A DNA stretch of 64,000 bases from Occallatibacter gabretensis (lineage in GTDB: Bacteria; Acidobacteriota; Terriglobia; Terriglobales; Acidobacteriaceae): assembly GCF_001449115.1 (NCBI RefSeq), contig NZ_LAIJ01000010.1, forward strand, positions 248,001-312,000, written 5' to 3'. Shown here piece by piece: positions 25,121-35,700 of this stretch. The translations under genes and the position numbers were made by a program. How positions within the stretch are numbered: the first letter of the stretch is position 1; every line of letters starts with the position of its first letter. The notes beneath the pieces were generated by a model. It did not search any database. It was not told where the DNA came from and saw only the letters and a list, made by a program, of their open reading frames with translations.

Positions 25121-28100
25121 ATGGTTTGCGGTTTTCTGCGTAGAATGCGGTCGATCTCGGCGTTTGTTTCCGGCTTAACCCTTTCCCTGATATTGGCTGG
25201 AGCGAGCAGCTCCGGCTTGTGGGCGCAAGCAGCATCTTCAGTACAGGCGACTCCACGGATTACGGAGGCGATTGACGAGGCGCATCGAGCCACTCTGTCG
25301 GGCAACGTGCATCCATTCGCCGTGGCGAGATACGACAAAGGCGAGGCGGCTGTTTCGACGCCGACCGGAAGCATTCAGCTTGTTTTGCGGCGCAGCGCTA
25401 CGCAGCAGCACGCGTTGACGCAGTACCTGTCGGATGTGCAGAATCCGCACTCGGCGAGCTACCACAAGTGGCTGACGCCGGATGCATTCGGAAAACAGTT
25501 TGGAGTGGGCGACGCCGATCTCGAAACGCTGAAAACCTGGCTCCAGGGACATGGCTTCAAGGTCGAGCGCGTGGCGAAGGCGCGAACGACGATTCAGTTT
25601 TCCGGCAGCTTCGGCCAGGTTGAGAGCGCGTTTCATACGTCGATCCATGTCTTCGAAGTAAATGACGCATCGCACTTCGCAAACGTTTCAGACCCTCAGA
25701 TTCCGGCGGCACTGAAGCCGGTTGTGGCTGGAGTCGGGCCGCTGCACGATTTCCGTCCGACTTCGCAGGCGCAGTATGGCGGCCAGGCGCGCTATGACAC
25801 TTCCAGCCGCAGCATCAAGCCGGATCTGACGCTGTTTACCAGCACCGGCACGCCGTATCTGTATGTGAATCCCGCGGACGCGGCGACGATCTACGACACG
25901 CCGAATGCGACGCTGAATGCGAATTACACCAGCACGACTTACGACGGCACGGGGATCAACATCGGCATTATCGGCGATTCGAATATCACGATCGGCGATG
26001 TGAGCAACTACCGGGTGGCGTTTCTGAACGAGACGGCGGCGACCGCGAACCTTCCTACGGTGATTGTGGACGGAGTTGATCCGGGGATTAACGGAGATGA
26101 GGGCGAAGCGCTGCTGGATAACGAGATCTCCGGCGGCCTTGCGCCCAAGGCCAAGCTTTATCTATATGTAGCCGCGAACACCGATCTGCAGACGGGCATC
26201 TTCGATGCGCTAGTGCGCGCGTTGGACGACAACCAGGTGAGCATTCTTAACCTCAGTTTCGGGGGATGCGAGGCGGGGCTGGGTACGGCGGGCAACACCT
26301 TTGCACTTGAGATGATGGAGCAGGCTGCGGCGCAAGGCATCAGCGTTACTGTTTCCACGGGTGACAACGGTTCGGCGAGCTGCGATAACCCGAATGCTGA
26401 AACGTCGGCACAGTATGGACTTGCGGTAAGCGGCCTGGCTTCTACTCCGTACAACATTGCGGTGGGCGGCACGGATTACGATGTGCTGCCGGCGAACTTC
26501 AGCATGTATGCCGTTGATTCCAGCAACGGCAGTGAAGACAGCGGTGCTCCGCCGTATTATCGGACGGCGCTTTCCTACATTCCTGAAGAGCCATGGAACA
26601 ACTCGACTGAGACGAATAGCGACCTGAGCTCGAATTCGCCATTATTGAATGGCGGCAAAACGAGTATCGTGGCGGGCAGCGGCGGTGCGAGCAGCTGCAT
26701 CAGCCCGACAACTACTGGAGACATTTCGAGCTGCCAGGGCGGATACGCGAAGCCAGCTTTTCAGAGTTCGCTGACGCCGAATGATAACTCGCGCGACGTT
26801 CCGGATGTTTCTTTCCTCGCGGCAAACGGTTTGTACCAGGCTGTGTGGGTGGTTTGCTCGGACAGCACTGCCAATGGTTCACCTGCACCTTATACCGACT
26901 GCATAACCGACAATGGCGCATTTACGAGTGCCACAAGCTTCAGCGGCTACGGCGGAACTTCTGCTGCTGCTCCGACGATGGCCGGCGTGCTGGCACTTGT
27001 GGAGCAGAAGACAGGTTCGCGGCTGGGGCAGGCTGACTATGTGCTTTACCAGCTGGCGCAATCGAAGTACAACACGGTGTTCCATGACGTGACGGAGGGC
27101 AACAATTCAGTGGTCTGCGCGAGCGGGTCGCCAAATTGCGGCGGCAACGGGTTCCTGACCGGGTATAACGCGGGCACGGGCTACGACCAGGCTTCCGGTC
27201 TTGGCAGCGTCGACGTGGCGCAGCTGGTGAACAACTGGAGTTCGGTGAGTCTGGCTAACACCACGACATCCTTGACGATTAACGGGACGACTGGGCCGAT
27301 CAACGTGGTGCATGGAACTGCGCTGACCTTTGCGGCTTCTGTTTCGCCAACGGCAGCGACTGGTTCGGTGAGCGTCATCGATAACGCCAATGAGACTGCC
27401 GGTGGCGTGCAGAACAACGGGCAGACGATCATTCCGCTGACCGGCGGCAGCGGCACTACGATCTACAACGGTTTGCCTGGCGGAAGCTATACGGTCAATG
27501 GCTACTATGCCGGTGACACCTCGGATGCGGGGAGCACTTCGAACGGCATCCCGGTGACGATTTCAGCCGAAGACAGCACCGTAGCGACGACGGTGGGCTT
27601 GTATGCGGTCAACACGACACTGGTTCCCGTCACGACGTTGACGAGCGTGCCGTATGGATCGTACGCAGTGATACAGGCGCAGATCGAGGGGACTGTAGAA
27701 GGTCAGAACACGCAGGGAATTGCAACCGGCACCGTGTCTGTACTGGACAATGGCGCGGCGCTTGCCTCCAACCTGCCGTTGAATGCCAGCAATTCAGTTC
27801 TGTACGAGAGCTCAAGCAATACATCGGCGTCCACATTCGCTCTCGGAGCGCACTCAATTACAGCGACCTATGCGGGCGATGCAAGCTACAAGGCCAGCAC
27901 CAGTGCGCCGTTCAACTTCACAGTAGTGAAAGGCGGAACGGCCATCGTCTTTAGTGCGCCCAGTGCGACGATCAGCTCATTGGCTTCCACGCCGCTTAAC
28001 GTCACCGTGGGAACGACCAGCCTTGGCGCGGACCCGACCGGAACGCTTACGCTGACAGCAAACGGCGCGACGCTAGCGACCTTCACAAACCTGACTCCGG

Positions 28101-29170
28101 GCTACGGCAACAACGGCGCGGATGGGCCGTATGTGGTTTATTCACTGCAGGGCAGCGTGTTGAATGCCGGCGCGAACACTATTACCGCGACTTACAGCGG
28201 CGACAGCAACTACACGGGCTCGACTGGAAACTTCACGATTACCGTGACGCAGGCGGGCTTTACGCTGGCCAACAGTGGCGCGATCACCGTAGAGGCTGGA
28301 GCGACAACAGGCAACACCTCGAAGATCACAGCTTCACCGACCAACGGCTTTACGGGACTGGTGAATTTGACCTGCGCCGTGAGCACGAGCCCAAGCGGAG
28401 CAACGAGCACACCTACCTGCACCGTTCCTACATCGGTTGACATTGCCGCAGGGTCTACTTCGCCCAGCGGTTCCCTGACAGTTACGACTACAACAAGCAC
28501 TACGCCGGGCGCCTATGTGGTGACCGTAACGGGCACCGATGCCACGACCGGCAAGGTTACGGCGACGACGAATGTGAACCTGACGGTGACCGGCCCGACT
28601 ATGCCCGGGAGCTTTAGCCTGACCGGCAGCGGAGCAATTACGGTTGCACCGGGAGCTACGACAGGTAATACAGAAAGCATCACCGTGACGCCGGCCAACG
28701 GATTTACGGGACAGGTGAACCTGGCCTGCGCGGTGACAACGAGCATTGCGAGTCCTGTCGATCCGCCGACTTGCGCTCTGCCTACCTCGGTGAGCATCAC
28801 CGGGTCAGGAACTGCAACCGGAACACTGACCGTTACAACAACTGCGGCCACGAGCGCGCTGAATAAGCCGGTCCGATTTGGAGTGGCAGGCGGTGCGGGC
28901 GCGGTGCTTGCGGCAATTCTGATCTTCGCCGTGCCAAGACGTCGACGCTTGATTCCATTTGCCCTGGTTCTCCTCGCTCTTAGTGCGGCGTGGATGACGG
29001 GATGCGGAGGCGCGAGCTCTGGGGGCAGTGGTGGAGGTGGTACTGGCGGCGGCGGTGGCGGTTCCACTGGGGGAACCAGTGCCGGCACCTACACAGTTAC
29101 TGTGACCGGAACAGACGCAGCCACCGGCACGATCACCTCAAAAGCCACGGTCTCCGTGACGGTCAACTAA
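25121..29170 (+). CDS. S53 family (sedolisin/kumamolisin) peptidase with Ig-like repeats
   Basis: The 1349-residue product is a secreted serine-carboxyl peptidase. A signal peptide comes first, then a pro-kumamolisin activation domain (about residues 60-215; KWLTPDAFGKQFGVGDADL). The catalytic domain carries Glu329 and Asp333 in GDEGEALLDN and the nucleophile Ser614 in GYGGTSAAAPTMAGV. Several Ig-like or cadherin-like repeats follow from about residue 750 (ALGAHSITATYAGDASYKAS). Near the C-terminus a two-helix hydrophobic hairpin with a PRRRR turn and a lipobox-like MTGCGG precedes a Gly-rich run, after which the last Ig-like strands resume. Start 25121 has an AAAGGA site; an upstream frame from 24989 has no signal-peptide logic. 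Family members usually act at acidic pH. Confidence 0.92.
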   Translation: MVCGFLRRMRSISAFVSGLTLSLILAGASSSGLWAQAASSVQATPRITEAIDEAHRATLSGNVHPFAVARYDKGEAAVSTPTGSIQLVLRRSATQQHALTQYLSDVQNPHSASYHKWLTPDAFGKQFGVGDADLETLKTWLQGHGFKVERVAKARTTIQFSGSFGQVESAFHTSIHVFEVNDASHFANVSDPQIPAALKPVVAGVGPLHDFRPTSQAQYGGQARYDTSSRSIKPDLTLFTSTGTPYLYVNPADAATIYDTPNATLNANYTSTTYDGTGINIGIIGDSNITIGDVSNYRVAFLNETAATANLPTVIVDGVDPGINGDEGEALLDNEISGGLAPKAKLYLYVAANTDLQTGIFDALVRALDDNQVSILNLSFGGCEAGLGTAGNTFALEMMEQAAAQGISVTVSTGDNGSASCDNPNAETSAQYGLAVSGLASTPYNIAVGGTDYDVLPANFSMYAVDSSNGSEDSGAPPYYRTALSYIPEEPWNNSTETNSDLSSNSPLLNGGKTSIVAGSGGASSCISPTTTGDISSCQGGYAKPAFQSSLTPNDNSRDVPDVSFLAANGLYQAVWVVCSDSTANGSPAPYTDCITDNGAFTSATSFSGYGGTSAAAPTMAGVLALVEQKTGSRLGQADYVLYQLAQSKYNTVFHDVTEGNNSVVCASGSPNCGGNGFLTGYNAGTGYDQASGLGSVDVAQLVNNWSSVSLANTTTSLTINGTTGPINVVHGTALTFAASVSPTAATGSVSVIDNANETAGGVQNNGQTIIPLTGGSGTTIYNGLPGGSYTVNGYYAGDTSDAGSTSNGIPVTISAEDSTVATTVGLYAVNTTLVPVTTLTSVPYGSYAVIQAQIEGTVEGQNTQGIATGTVSVLDNGAALASNLPLNASNSVLYESSSNTSASTFALGAHSITATYAGDASYKASTSAPFNFTVVKGGTAIVFSAPSATISSLASTPLNVTVGTTSLGADPTGTLTLTANGATLATFTNLTPGYGNNGADGPYVVYSLQGSVLNAGANTITATYSGDSNYTGSTGNFTITVTQAGFTLANSGAITVEAGATTGNTSKITASPTNGFTGLVNLTCAVSTSPSGATSTPTCTVPTSVDIAAGSTSPSGSLTVTTTTSTTPGAYVVTVTGTDATTGKVTATTNVNLTVTGPTMPGSFSLTGSGAITVAPGATTGNTESITVTPANGFTGQVNLACAVTTSIASPVDPPTCALPTSVSITGSGTATGTLTVTTTAATSALNKPVRFGVAGGAGAVLAAILIFAVPRRRRLIPFALVLLALSAAWMTGCGGASSGGSGGGGTGGGGGGSTGGTSAGTYTVTVTGTDAATGTITSKATVSVTVN

Positions 29171-29235
29171 ATCCCCGGATGTGAACTGTTTCAAAGCATT
29201 GCAGAAGTACACACCACGCACTCAGTGAGGCCTTT

Positions 29236-32200
29236 ATGTCGAAATTGTTTCGGACACTTCTCTCGATCACCCTGGGTTGCGCGGCAATGACTGGCGCAGC
29301 CGAGACCGGCAAGACCACCGTTCTGCTTCCAGTGCCTCACGCGGGGATCAATGCGCGCAGGCAGGAAGCCGCAGCCACCAGACCGGGCGCCAGCAAGCGC
29401 GGCACGCCACTGGAAAAGATATTCCTTCCACATTTGCAGCAGCGGCTGAGCGCCGCGGGACAGTCCCGCAATGGCCTTGACGCGAAGCCGTTTGACGCCG
29501 GGCAGACGAACATTGTGCCGAACTTCGGCGGATTTTTGAATTCGAAGAACTATCCGGCTCGCCTGGAATCTTCGTGCATCGTCGACCCTTACAACTGCGG
29601 CGTTAATGCGGCGCTGACTGCAGACTTTGATAAGGACGGCAAGCCGGATATTGCTATTGTGCAGTCCGACGGCACACTGAACGTGATGCTGAACAGCGGA
29701 AGCGGCTTTGGTTCTCTCGTGGCGTACACGAATCCGAATTACTCCACGACGTATGCCCAGCAGTCGTTTCTGGCCGACGTGAACCATGACGGCTATCCTG
29801 ACGTGGTTGTTCTTGACGCAGGCAACGACGCCTTTATCGTGTATCCGAATCTGAAGAACGGCACCTTCGGCACGCCGACAGCGACCAGCTTTTCGATTCC
29901 CGGGAATCTTGCCTCGGTAGCGATTGGCGATGTGAACAATGACGGCTTTCCGGACATTGTTGCGGTGGCATTTAATGCAGGCTTCACCGGCAGCAGCATG
30001 ACGGTGTCGACGTTTCTCGGGAATGGCGACCTGACGTTCAAGACACCGAGTGGCGCGCAGACGCAGACCTATACTTTTCCGGGTGCTCCGCAGCTGGACC
30101 TGAGCATTGCCGCCCTGGCGCTGGGTGATCTGAACAAGGATGGCAAGCTCGACCTGGCGATTGAGTACTGGGAGTACGTTTCATCGGGAACGGTGACCGT
30201 GACGACCTCTCTGGGCAACGGCGATGGCACCTTCAGCGCGTTGAACACGAATGCGGTTATCTCCGGAACATTTCAGCCTGGAATCTTTAATCCGTTTGAT
30301 GGCATGAGCCAGGGCGGCGTGCAGATTGCGGATGTGAACAATGACGGGAACCTGGACATTACGGCCGAAGGTGATGGCGTATTGCTTGTGGCACTCGGCA
30401 CTGGTTCCGGCGGCTTCAGTTCCACGGCTGTAAGCAGTCCTATTGGCGGAGCGGATCAATATGTCTTTGCTGATGTGAACGGCGACGGGATTCCGGACCT
30501 GATTCAGGAAAACGGCACTCTCGGCATATGGACCGGCAAGGGTGACGGCACCTTCTGGCAGCCGCCGACCGGGAATTTTTATACCATTGACGCGGGCGGA
30601 TATGAGAGCGCCATGGTGGCTGACTTTGACGGCGACGGCAAAGTTGATATCGGCCATCTGGGCGAAGACTACAAGCAAGTATCGATCTTCACCGGAAACG
30701 GAACGACTACGCTGGCAGCCGCGCCGGCACTGGCTTCTTCGCTCGTCACTCCGGTCAGCCCCTTCTGGCTTTCACTCGGTACAGTGGCCGATGTGCAAGG
30801 GAAGGGATTCAGCAGCGCTGTTTACATCGACGACTATACGGGCGATATTGTGACCGGCCTGGGCGATGGCAAGGGCAACTTCACGTATGTGACGGGCCTG
30901 GCACAAGCCACTGTTCCCAACCTGGCCTATATCGAACCGATTACGGCTGACCTGAATGGCGATGGGAAGCAGGATCTTCTGCTGGCCGGCTGGGACGGCA
31001 GCTTGTCGATGGCGCTTTCAAATGGCGACGGCACCTACCAGACGCCGAAGTCGCTGGGCATTACATCTGCGTGCGAGATTGCCTATGCGGCTGTGGGCGA
31101 TATCAACGGGGATGGGATTCCCGACATCGTTGCGCCGTATCCCGGTGACTCGATCTGCAGTGGCACCGTCACCACGGGATCCGGCTATTACGTGCTGCTG
31201 GGCCAAGGAAACGGCAGTTATGCGGCTCCTGTATTCAATGCATACGGTACCGAGCTTTACTCTGCCTCGATTGCGGATATGAACGGCGACGGCAAGATGG
31301 ACCTGGTTGTGGATGACACACCGTTCTATACCCCCGGCACTTTTTCCGTCGATCTGCTTCCCGGCAACGGCGATGGCACGTTCGGCAACGGCATCACTAT
31401 CAATTCGAACTATATGGTGAGCCAGGTTATCGTGGGCGACTTTAACCAGGATGGCAAGCAGGATGTGATTCTGCTTTCTGACGGCGAACAGACCGCAACC
31501 GATGCTTACACCACCGCAGGCATCCTGCTTATTCCCGGTAACGGCGATGGCACCTTTAACGTGCCTACGCAGATTGGCACCGGCAACTTCTTCTTGAACG
31601 GTACGCTGACCGATGTGAACAACGATGGGATTCCTGATCTGAACGTTGCGCTGTATCAAACGATTGGCCAGCCAAACACCTACTATGGGCTTTCGACGCT
31701 GCTTGGCACGGGCGGAGGAGCATTCACCAATCCCATCAACCAGCTTGAGTCGCTTAACTCCGAAATGGTGTTTGCGGGTAACTTCTACTCGGATAATGCG
31801 GCGGACCTGATCGTGCAGACCGGTTACGGCCCAGGGCTCTTCCTTGGCCAGGGCGGTTCCAGCATTGCTCTGACGAGCTCCGGCTCATCGATTGCCTTTG
31901 GAACGGCGGAGACATTGACCGCAACGATCACTGCGGCGATGACCGGACGGCCTGCTCCTACCGGCACAGTCTGGTTCTATGACGGAACCACGCAGCTGGG
32001 ATCGGGCAGCCTTAGCGGCGGTGTGGCCACCTTTGTCAGCTCGACGCTGGCAGTGGGCGCGCACTCCATCACGGCGGTTTACGCGGGCGATACGAACAGC
32101 AATCCTGTTACGTCGACTGCTTCCGCGATGACGGTTACGACGCTTGCGCCGGCCTTTACGCTCACCAACGCGAGTACTATGACCCTAACACCCGGCCAGA

Positions 32201-32664
32201 CTGGCGTGATGCCGTTTAGTCTGGCGGCTAACGCCACCTTCAACGACACCATCAACTTCACCTGCAGCGGCGCTCCGGTGAATGCTACCTGCACAGTGAA
32301 TCCCACATCCGTGGCTCTGGCTGCGGGAGGCACCGGGTCCGTATCGCTGGTCGTCAGTGCTACCACCTCGACGACCGCAAGCAATACGCAGCCAAGCCTG
32401 CTCCAGAAGGCTTCTGGAATCACAAGCCTGGCCAGCATCTTCTGCCTGGTTGCGGGATGGAAGTTCCGCAAGCGGGTGCTGCTGATTGTGCCGATCGTGT
32501 TGCTGGGCTTCTCAGCTTTGGGGATGACTGGTTGCACCGGCGGCGGGTCAGGCATTGCTGTGGCGAAGGCGGGCACCTACACGCTGACAGTTACAGCGAC
32601 GCCGGCAACCAACACTACGGCGGTGCAAACGGCAACCATCACACTCACAGTGCAGTCGAACTAA
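29236..32664 (+). CDS. Secreted FG-GAP (VCBS) repeat protein with Ig-like C-terminus
   Basis: The 1142-residue product has a signal peptide (LFRTLLSITLGCAAMTGAA). From about residue 125 to 870 it carries a long run of FG-GAP/VCBS repeats with DxDxDG loops: DFDKDGKPDIAIV, DVNNDGFPDIVAV, DLNKDGKLDLAIE, DFDGDGKVDIGHL, DFNQDGKQDVILL. These probably make beta-propellers binding calcium. An Ig-like domain 3-type unit (PTGTVWFYDGTTQLGSGSL, about residue 915) follows. A last BACON/Ig-like unit is interrupted by a hydrophobic hairpin with KFRKR turn and MTGCTGGG. No catalytic motif is visible; adhesion or surface display is likely. It starts 65 bases after the S53 gene on the same strand, probably one operon. 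Confidence 0.88.
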   Translation: MSKLFRTLLSITLGCAAMTGAAETGKTTVLLPVPHAGINARRQEAAATRPGASKRGTPLEKIFLPHLQQRLSAAGQSRNGLDAKPFDAGQTNIVPNFGGFLNSKNYPARLESSCIVDPYNCGVNAALTADFDKDGKPDIAIVQSDGTLNVMLNSGSGFGSLVAYTNPNYSTTYAQQSFLADVNHDGYPDVVVLDAGNDAFIVYPNLKNGTFGTPTATSFSIPGNLASVAIGDVNNDGFPDIVAVAFNAGFTGSSMTVSTFLGNGDLTFKTPSGAQTQTYTFPGAPQLDLSIAALALGDLNKDGKLDLAIEYWEYVSSGTVTVTTSLGNGDGTFSALNTNAVISGTFQPGIFNPFDGMSQGGVQIADVNNDGNLDITAEGDGVLLVALGTGSGGFSSTAVSSPIGGADQYVFADVNGDGIPDLIQENGTLGIWTGKGDGTFWQPPTGNFYTIDAGGYESAMVADFDGDGKVDIGHLGEDYKQVSIFTGNGTTTLAAAPALASSLVTPVSPFWLSLGTVADVQGKGFSSAVYIDDYTGDIVTGLGDGKGNFTYVTGLAQATVPNLAYIEPITADLNGDGKQDLLLAGWDGSLSMALSNGDGTYQTPKSLGITSACEIAYAAVGDINGDGIPDIVAPYPGDSICSGTVTTGSGYYVLLGQGNGSYAAPVFNAYGTELYSASIADMNGDGKMDLVVDDTPFYTPGTFSVDLLPGNGDGTFGNGITINSNYMVSQVIVGDFNQDGKQDVILLSDGEQTATDAYTTAGILLIPGNGDGTFNVPTQIGTGNFFLNGTLTDVNNDGIPDLNVALYQTIGQPNTYYGLSTLLGTGGGAFTNPINQLESLNSEMVFAGNFYSDNAADLIVQTGYGPGLFLGQGGSSIALTSSGSSIAFGTAETLTATITAAMTGRPAPTGTVWFYDGTTQLGSGSLSGGVATFVSSTLAVGAHSITAVYAGDTNSNPVTSTASAMTVTTLAPAFTLTNASTMTLTPGQTGVMPFSLAANATFNDTINFTCSGAPVNATCTVNPTSVALAAGGTGSVSLVVSATTSTTASNTQPSLLQKASGITSLASIFCLVAGWKFRKRVLLIVPIVLLGFSALGMTGCTGGGSGIAVAKAGTYTLTVTATPATNTTAVQTATITLTVQSN

Positions 32665-32680
32665 TCTCTGCATATACACG

Positions 32681-32724
32681 CGGCTGTCCTCTTCAGAAAT
32701 GGAAGAGGGCAGCCGTTTCTTTTT
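32681..32724 (+). terminator. Intrinsic terminator
   Basis: A 14-bp stem CGGCTGTCCTCTTC / GAAGAGGGCAGCCG with one T-G wobble, then TTTCTTTTT. It ends the S53/FG-GAP unit and faces the convergent pectate-lyase-like gene. Confidence 0.85.
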
Positions 32725-32754
32725 GTGGATGCTGATTGTTGCTGCTGAAGAATG

Positions 32755-35700
32755 TTAGCGAACTTGTGTTGCGAATAATGCGTGGTGCGCGAGAATGAAG
32801 AGCGTCTTATGGTTGGAGCCGCCAAAGATTAACTGAAGTGGACGCTCGGGCACATCGATTTGTGCGATCTGTTTGCCCTGGGGCGAGTAGACGAAGATCT
32901 GGCCGTTCGCAATGTACACATTGCCATTGCTGTCGACCGCGACGCTTTCTCCGCCGCGTTGTGCGAAGGGCTTGAGATCGGCGAGAGTGCCGTTGGCGTT
33001 CACTTTGGCTCCGTAGGTGATGTCTTCGGATTCGCTTGAGACGTAGACGCGCTGGCCGGGCTCCGCGGTGAGGAAGCCGTAGGTGTCAAGGTTGTCACTG
33101 AAGCGCCAGCCTGAGCTATCCGTGGCTGGGCCTTGCTGGAAGACGCGGCCTGCGGGCAGAAACACGCTGCCGTCGGGCGAGACGTATTCGCGGGCTTTCG
33201 GTGTGGTTGCATCTGTGGCGAATAGCTCGGCGAGGGTTGTAAATCTCAGCGTATCGAGATTCAGCTGATCCTGGAATTCGCCGTTGTTCCACCAGTTGCC
33301 GGGGAGAATGACGGATGCATTTGGATGGGGCTGTGCTGGTTGCGGAGTGAGCACTGTGAGCTCTTCTGCCGATGTGCCGGGATGGAAGGAGTAGACCGTG
33401 CCTTCAGGGCCGGCCGAGGAGAGCACGAGCAGATTGCCGGATTTGTCAAAGGCGAGGTTGACGGGATCGAGAGGATTATCTCGCTCGATGCTCAGGCCCT
33501 GCTTTGCAGACCATGTGTAGATGCGCTGGTTGTGATGATCGACGAAGTAGAGCTTGCCCGTGGAGTCTACTGCTGCGCCGGAGATCGAGAAGAAACCATC
33601 TTCGAGTTTTTTTACGGTGGCATCAGGAGCAAGAACTGCGGAGGCATCCGATGCCGTCGGCTGGGGCGGATCGGAGGGAATGTCGAGGACTGTGAACTCG
33701 CGCTCGCGGACTTCGAGATGATGGGTTATGTCCTCAATGGCGTTTTCATATGGGAACTTGCTGAGTCGCAGGAATGTTCCGCAGCCGTTGTTGTCGCAGA
33801 TGGCGTAGCCGCTTTCCGCGTTGACGTGAAGGTTGCGGAAGTGAATGCCGGATGAGTTGTAGATGCGAACGGCGGCGGGAAACGGCGCGCGCGAGCGTGT
33901 GACGCGATAGGCGTGGTAGTTGGCAAAGGTGAGGTTGCGGCAGTCGCTGATTTCTAGCGAGAGCGCCTCGGGACTTTCGCCGGCTTCCTCTTCGGTTTGC
34001 GGGGCATTGATGTCCCAGTTCTCGACGTGATCGAACTTAATCTCGTTGCGGAGGTGGTGCTCGTTCGAGAGCTCGTAAACATGGCCTGGGGTTTTGGTGT
34101 TCGAGACGACGAAGCCGGCCTGCGCGAAGGTGTTCGGGGTCCAGATGTCGGTGAAGGTGCCGCCGCCGCCATCGGCAATCCACAGGCTTGGATACTGGCC
34201 GTCCCAGCGCTTGCGCAGGTCGGGGTCGGCGGTGTGGTTGTTGTTGTAGGGGTTGGTGCCGCTGCCGTGGCCGCCGAGAAAGCGAACGTCGTCGATGAGT
34301 GATTGTTCGCCGGCTTTCCAGAGCACTGCTACGGCGCGGGGGTTGGTGCCGCCGGTGAACACGCCGATGCCGCTGAGGATGTTCGCGCCTCCTGACGGAG
34401 CGAGGATCACGGGTTTGGGTGCGCCGATGCCTTCGTAGCCGGGAGTTTCGTCGAGCAGGTCGATCTGCGTGAGTGTGGGATGAAGGCCGATCAGTATTGT
34501 GTCGGACTTGAGGGTGAGCGTGTTGCGCACTATGTAATGGCCGCTTGGGAAATACAGAACGCGGTGTGTGTCGATGGCCTGCTGGATTTCTGCGGTGTCG
34601 TCTGTTGTGCCGTCGCCTTTTACGCCGAGGGTGTGGACGTTGATCCATTCGCTGCTGGGCGGGAGGGCGCGAATGGCGGGTGGAAGGTTCGCGTCTGTGT
34701 CGGTAGCCCATGCATCATAGCGCTCGCCCATCTGCCCCATTTGCCCTTCACCGGGTAGGATCAGGCCGTAGTTGTATGCGCGCACGATGTATTGATTGCC
34801 TTTGCCTGGGACGGTTTTGGCGCTGTTTCGAAAACGTGCGAAGGTGGGCACACGATTCAGTCTGGCGTTCTCAAAGCCGATCTCGGTGAGAGGGCTTTGC
34901 TCCATGCTGATGACGACTGCGGAGCCGGGGATGTTCTCGAAGCGCGAGTCCTTTACCCAGAGCTGGTCAGGATAGCCCTCGTCGATATCGATTGCCGTAG
35001 GCAGATTGCGGAAGGTGTCGCGGATCAGCGTGAGGCCGGCTTCGTGCTCGCGGATTGCGGAATCGCGTTGGCCATCAAAGGTGGAGTCGATCAGGGTGAA
35101 CTGCCACGCGGGAGAGGTCTTTTCGGTGAGAATTCCATAACGTCCGTCGTAGAAATGCACGTCCTCGGCCTCGTTGCCGACCTGATAAAGCGCGGCGAGA
35201 CCGGAGCCGATGTGGAAGTCCATATGGGTGAGAAAGGCGTGTTGCGCCACGTGGAAGCGGACAGCAACTGCGGCGGGATTGCCTTCGCCGATCTCGAAAT
35301 CGATATTGCTCATGGCCGAATAGAAGGTATTGGGGTTGGCGTCGGCGACGTTATTATTTGGCGGTACAGAGCCGGGCGGTGGAAAGGGGATTGGTCCGCC
35401 GGCGCGGGTGGGCTGGGTGCGAGACAGGCCAGTGAAGATGACCATGACGCCCATGCCTTTTTGAAAGCCGGGAGTGTTGGGCGGCAGCACGAAGACGGGA
35501 CGTGTTGCGCCATAGCCGATGAGACGCACTCCGGGCCAGAGATAGATAGTGCGCGTGAGTCTATAGCGGCCAGTGGGAATAAAGACAAGACCTTCACGGG
35601 CCGGGCCTTCAGCTTTGTCGATGGCGGCTTGCAGCGCAGCGGAGCTATCGGCATTTGCGCTGGGCGCATCGAGATAGACGGCGTGGGGATCGTCGGGGCG

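Noticed and set aside
27800..28610. Repeated beta units in the S53 gene as a DNA-level tandem repeat
   Set aside because: The units resemble each other only at protein level; the DNA has diverged, so this is domain repetition, not a repeat array.
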